From NCBI GenBank assembly GCA_943704415.1, contig CALSCO010000279.1:1-25470 (forward strand): DNA of 25,470 nt. Direction: 5' to 3'. Positions 25,212 through 25,470 of the stretch are shown one piece after another (positions within the stretch are counted from its first letter, which is position 1; each line of letters starts with the position of its first letter). The translations under genes were made by a program, and so were the position numbers. Under the pieces are notes generated by a model. The model saw only the letters and a program-made list of their open reading frames with translations. It was not told the origin of the DNA and did no database searches. Source of the stretch: Parvularia atlantis. Lineage: Eukaryota > Opisthokonta > Rotosphaerida.

Positions 25212-25470
25212 TCGACCTTCTGTTCACCTTTCTCAAGCAGGTGTTCCTTCATGTGTGTAGGGCGTTGACACGTAATGTCGTTGCCGAAGTCGTCACAATT
25301 GACTCAGAAAGAGACAAGCTAAACGTAAGCCGAGCGGGACGGTTTCGTGGCAGAAAGAAGATCGTCTCTTCAGCTTGCTACAGCTGCCACGCCAGCTGCA
25401 GACGGTGCGCGAGATATGGCATGAACTGCGGCAGCTCGTCGTGCGAGATGATGAGCAGGTAGACGAGCGG
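25212..25470. other. Window end: possible partial gene, strand undecided
   Basis: Two antisense readings look protein-like. On the minus strand, 25470-25378 reads PLVYLLIISHDELPQFMPYL and on to AWQL plus a stop, with strong G/C at third positions, as the last exon of a convergent gene. On the plus strand, an ATG at 25208 overlaps the ELP1 stop; with an intron at about 25324-25382 it would lead into LPRQLQTVREIWHELRQL to the edge. The two exclude each other over the last 90 bases. I recognise neither protein; the minus reading is slightly favoured by codon bias. Confidence 0.25.

Overview
The window is nuclear DNA from a GC-rich, intron-dense, very compact eukaryote, most likely a free-living protist. 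All seven spliced genes carry short spliceosomal introns, mostly 45-75 nt. I count 84, about 4.7 per kb of coding sequence. The usual donor is GTGCG, a GCTGAC-like branch site lies just before the acceptor, and most acceptors are CAG. About 70% of the window is coding and most intergenic gaps are 54-370 bp. The proteins are conserved across eukaryotes but carry long Gln, Ala, Pro, Asp and Gly tracts. A free-living amoeba or similar protist would fit (long YAK1 tail, F-box/NTPase/TPR protein, IS607 remnant), but I cannot name the lineage from sequence alone.

Layout: 1-85 is a (CT)n tract. 166-3732 (+) is an 18-exon F-box / STAND NTPase / winged-helix / TPR protein. A (TG)n tract separates it from a convergent minus-strand block: LSM11-like (3905-4846), YAK1 kinase (4901-9643) and LSM7 (10012-10810). 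A 273-bp divergent promoter region then leads to a plus-strand block: a two-finger C2H2 protein (11084-13717), the spliceosomal DEAD-box helicase PRP28/DDX23 (13880-17147), a 728-bp gap with a truncated IS607-type serine recombinase (17357-17659), the autophagy PROPPIN ATG18/WIPI (17876-19464), and the Elongator scaffold ELP1 (19565-25211, 32 exons). The last 259 bases hold a possible partial gene of uncertain strand.

Three genes act in RNA processing: LSM7 (U6 snRNP and cytoplasmic Lsm ring), PRP28 (U1-to-U6 exchange at the 5' splice site) and LSM11 (U7 snRNP, histone 3' ends). ELP1 acts in tRNA wobble-uridine modification. YAK1 and ATG18 belong to growth/starvation control and autophagy. 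Nothing shows that the genes are co-regulated.

Most notable: seven introns (about 8%) appear to use GC donors; a U7-type LSM11 homologue; the F-box/STAND/TPR fusion; the IS607 remnant beside a cluster of palindromes; and a 54-bp gap between the YAK1 stop and the LSM11 start. Exon models were built by hand from splice motifs, reading frame and remembered family sequences, and were not aligned to any database.
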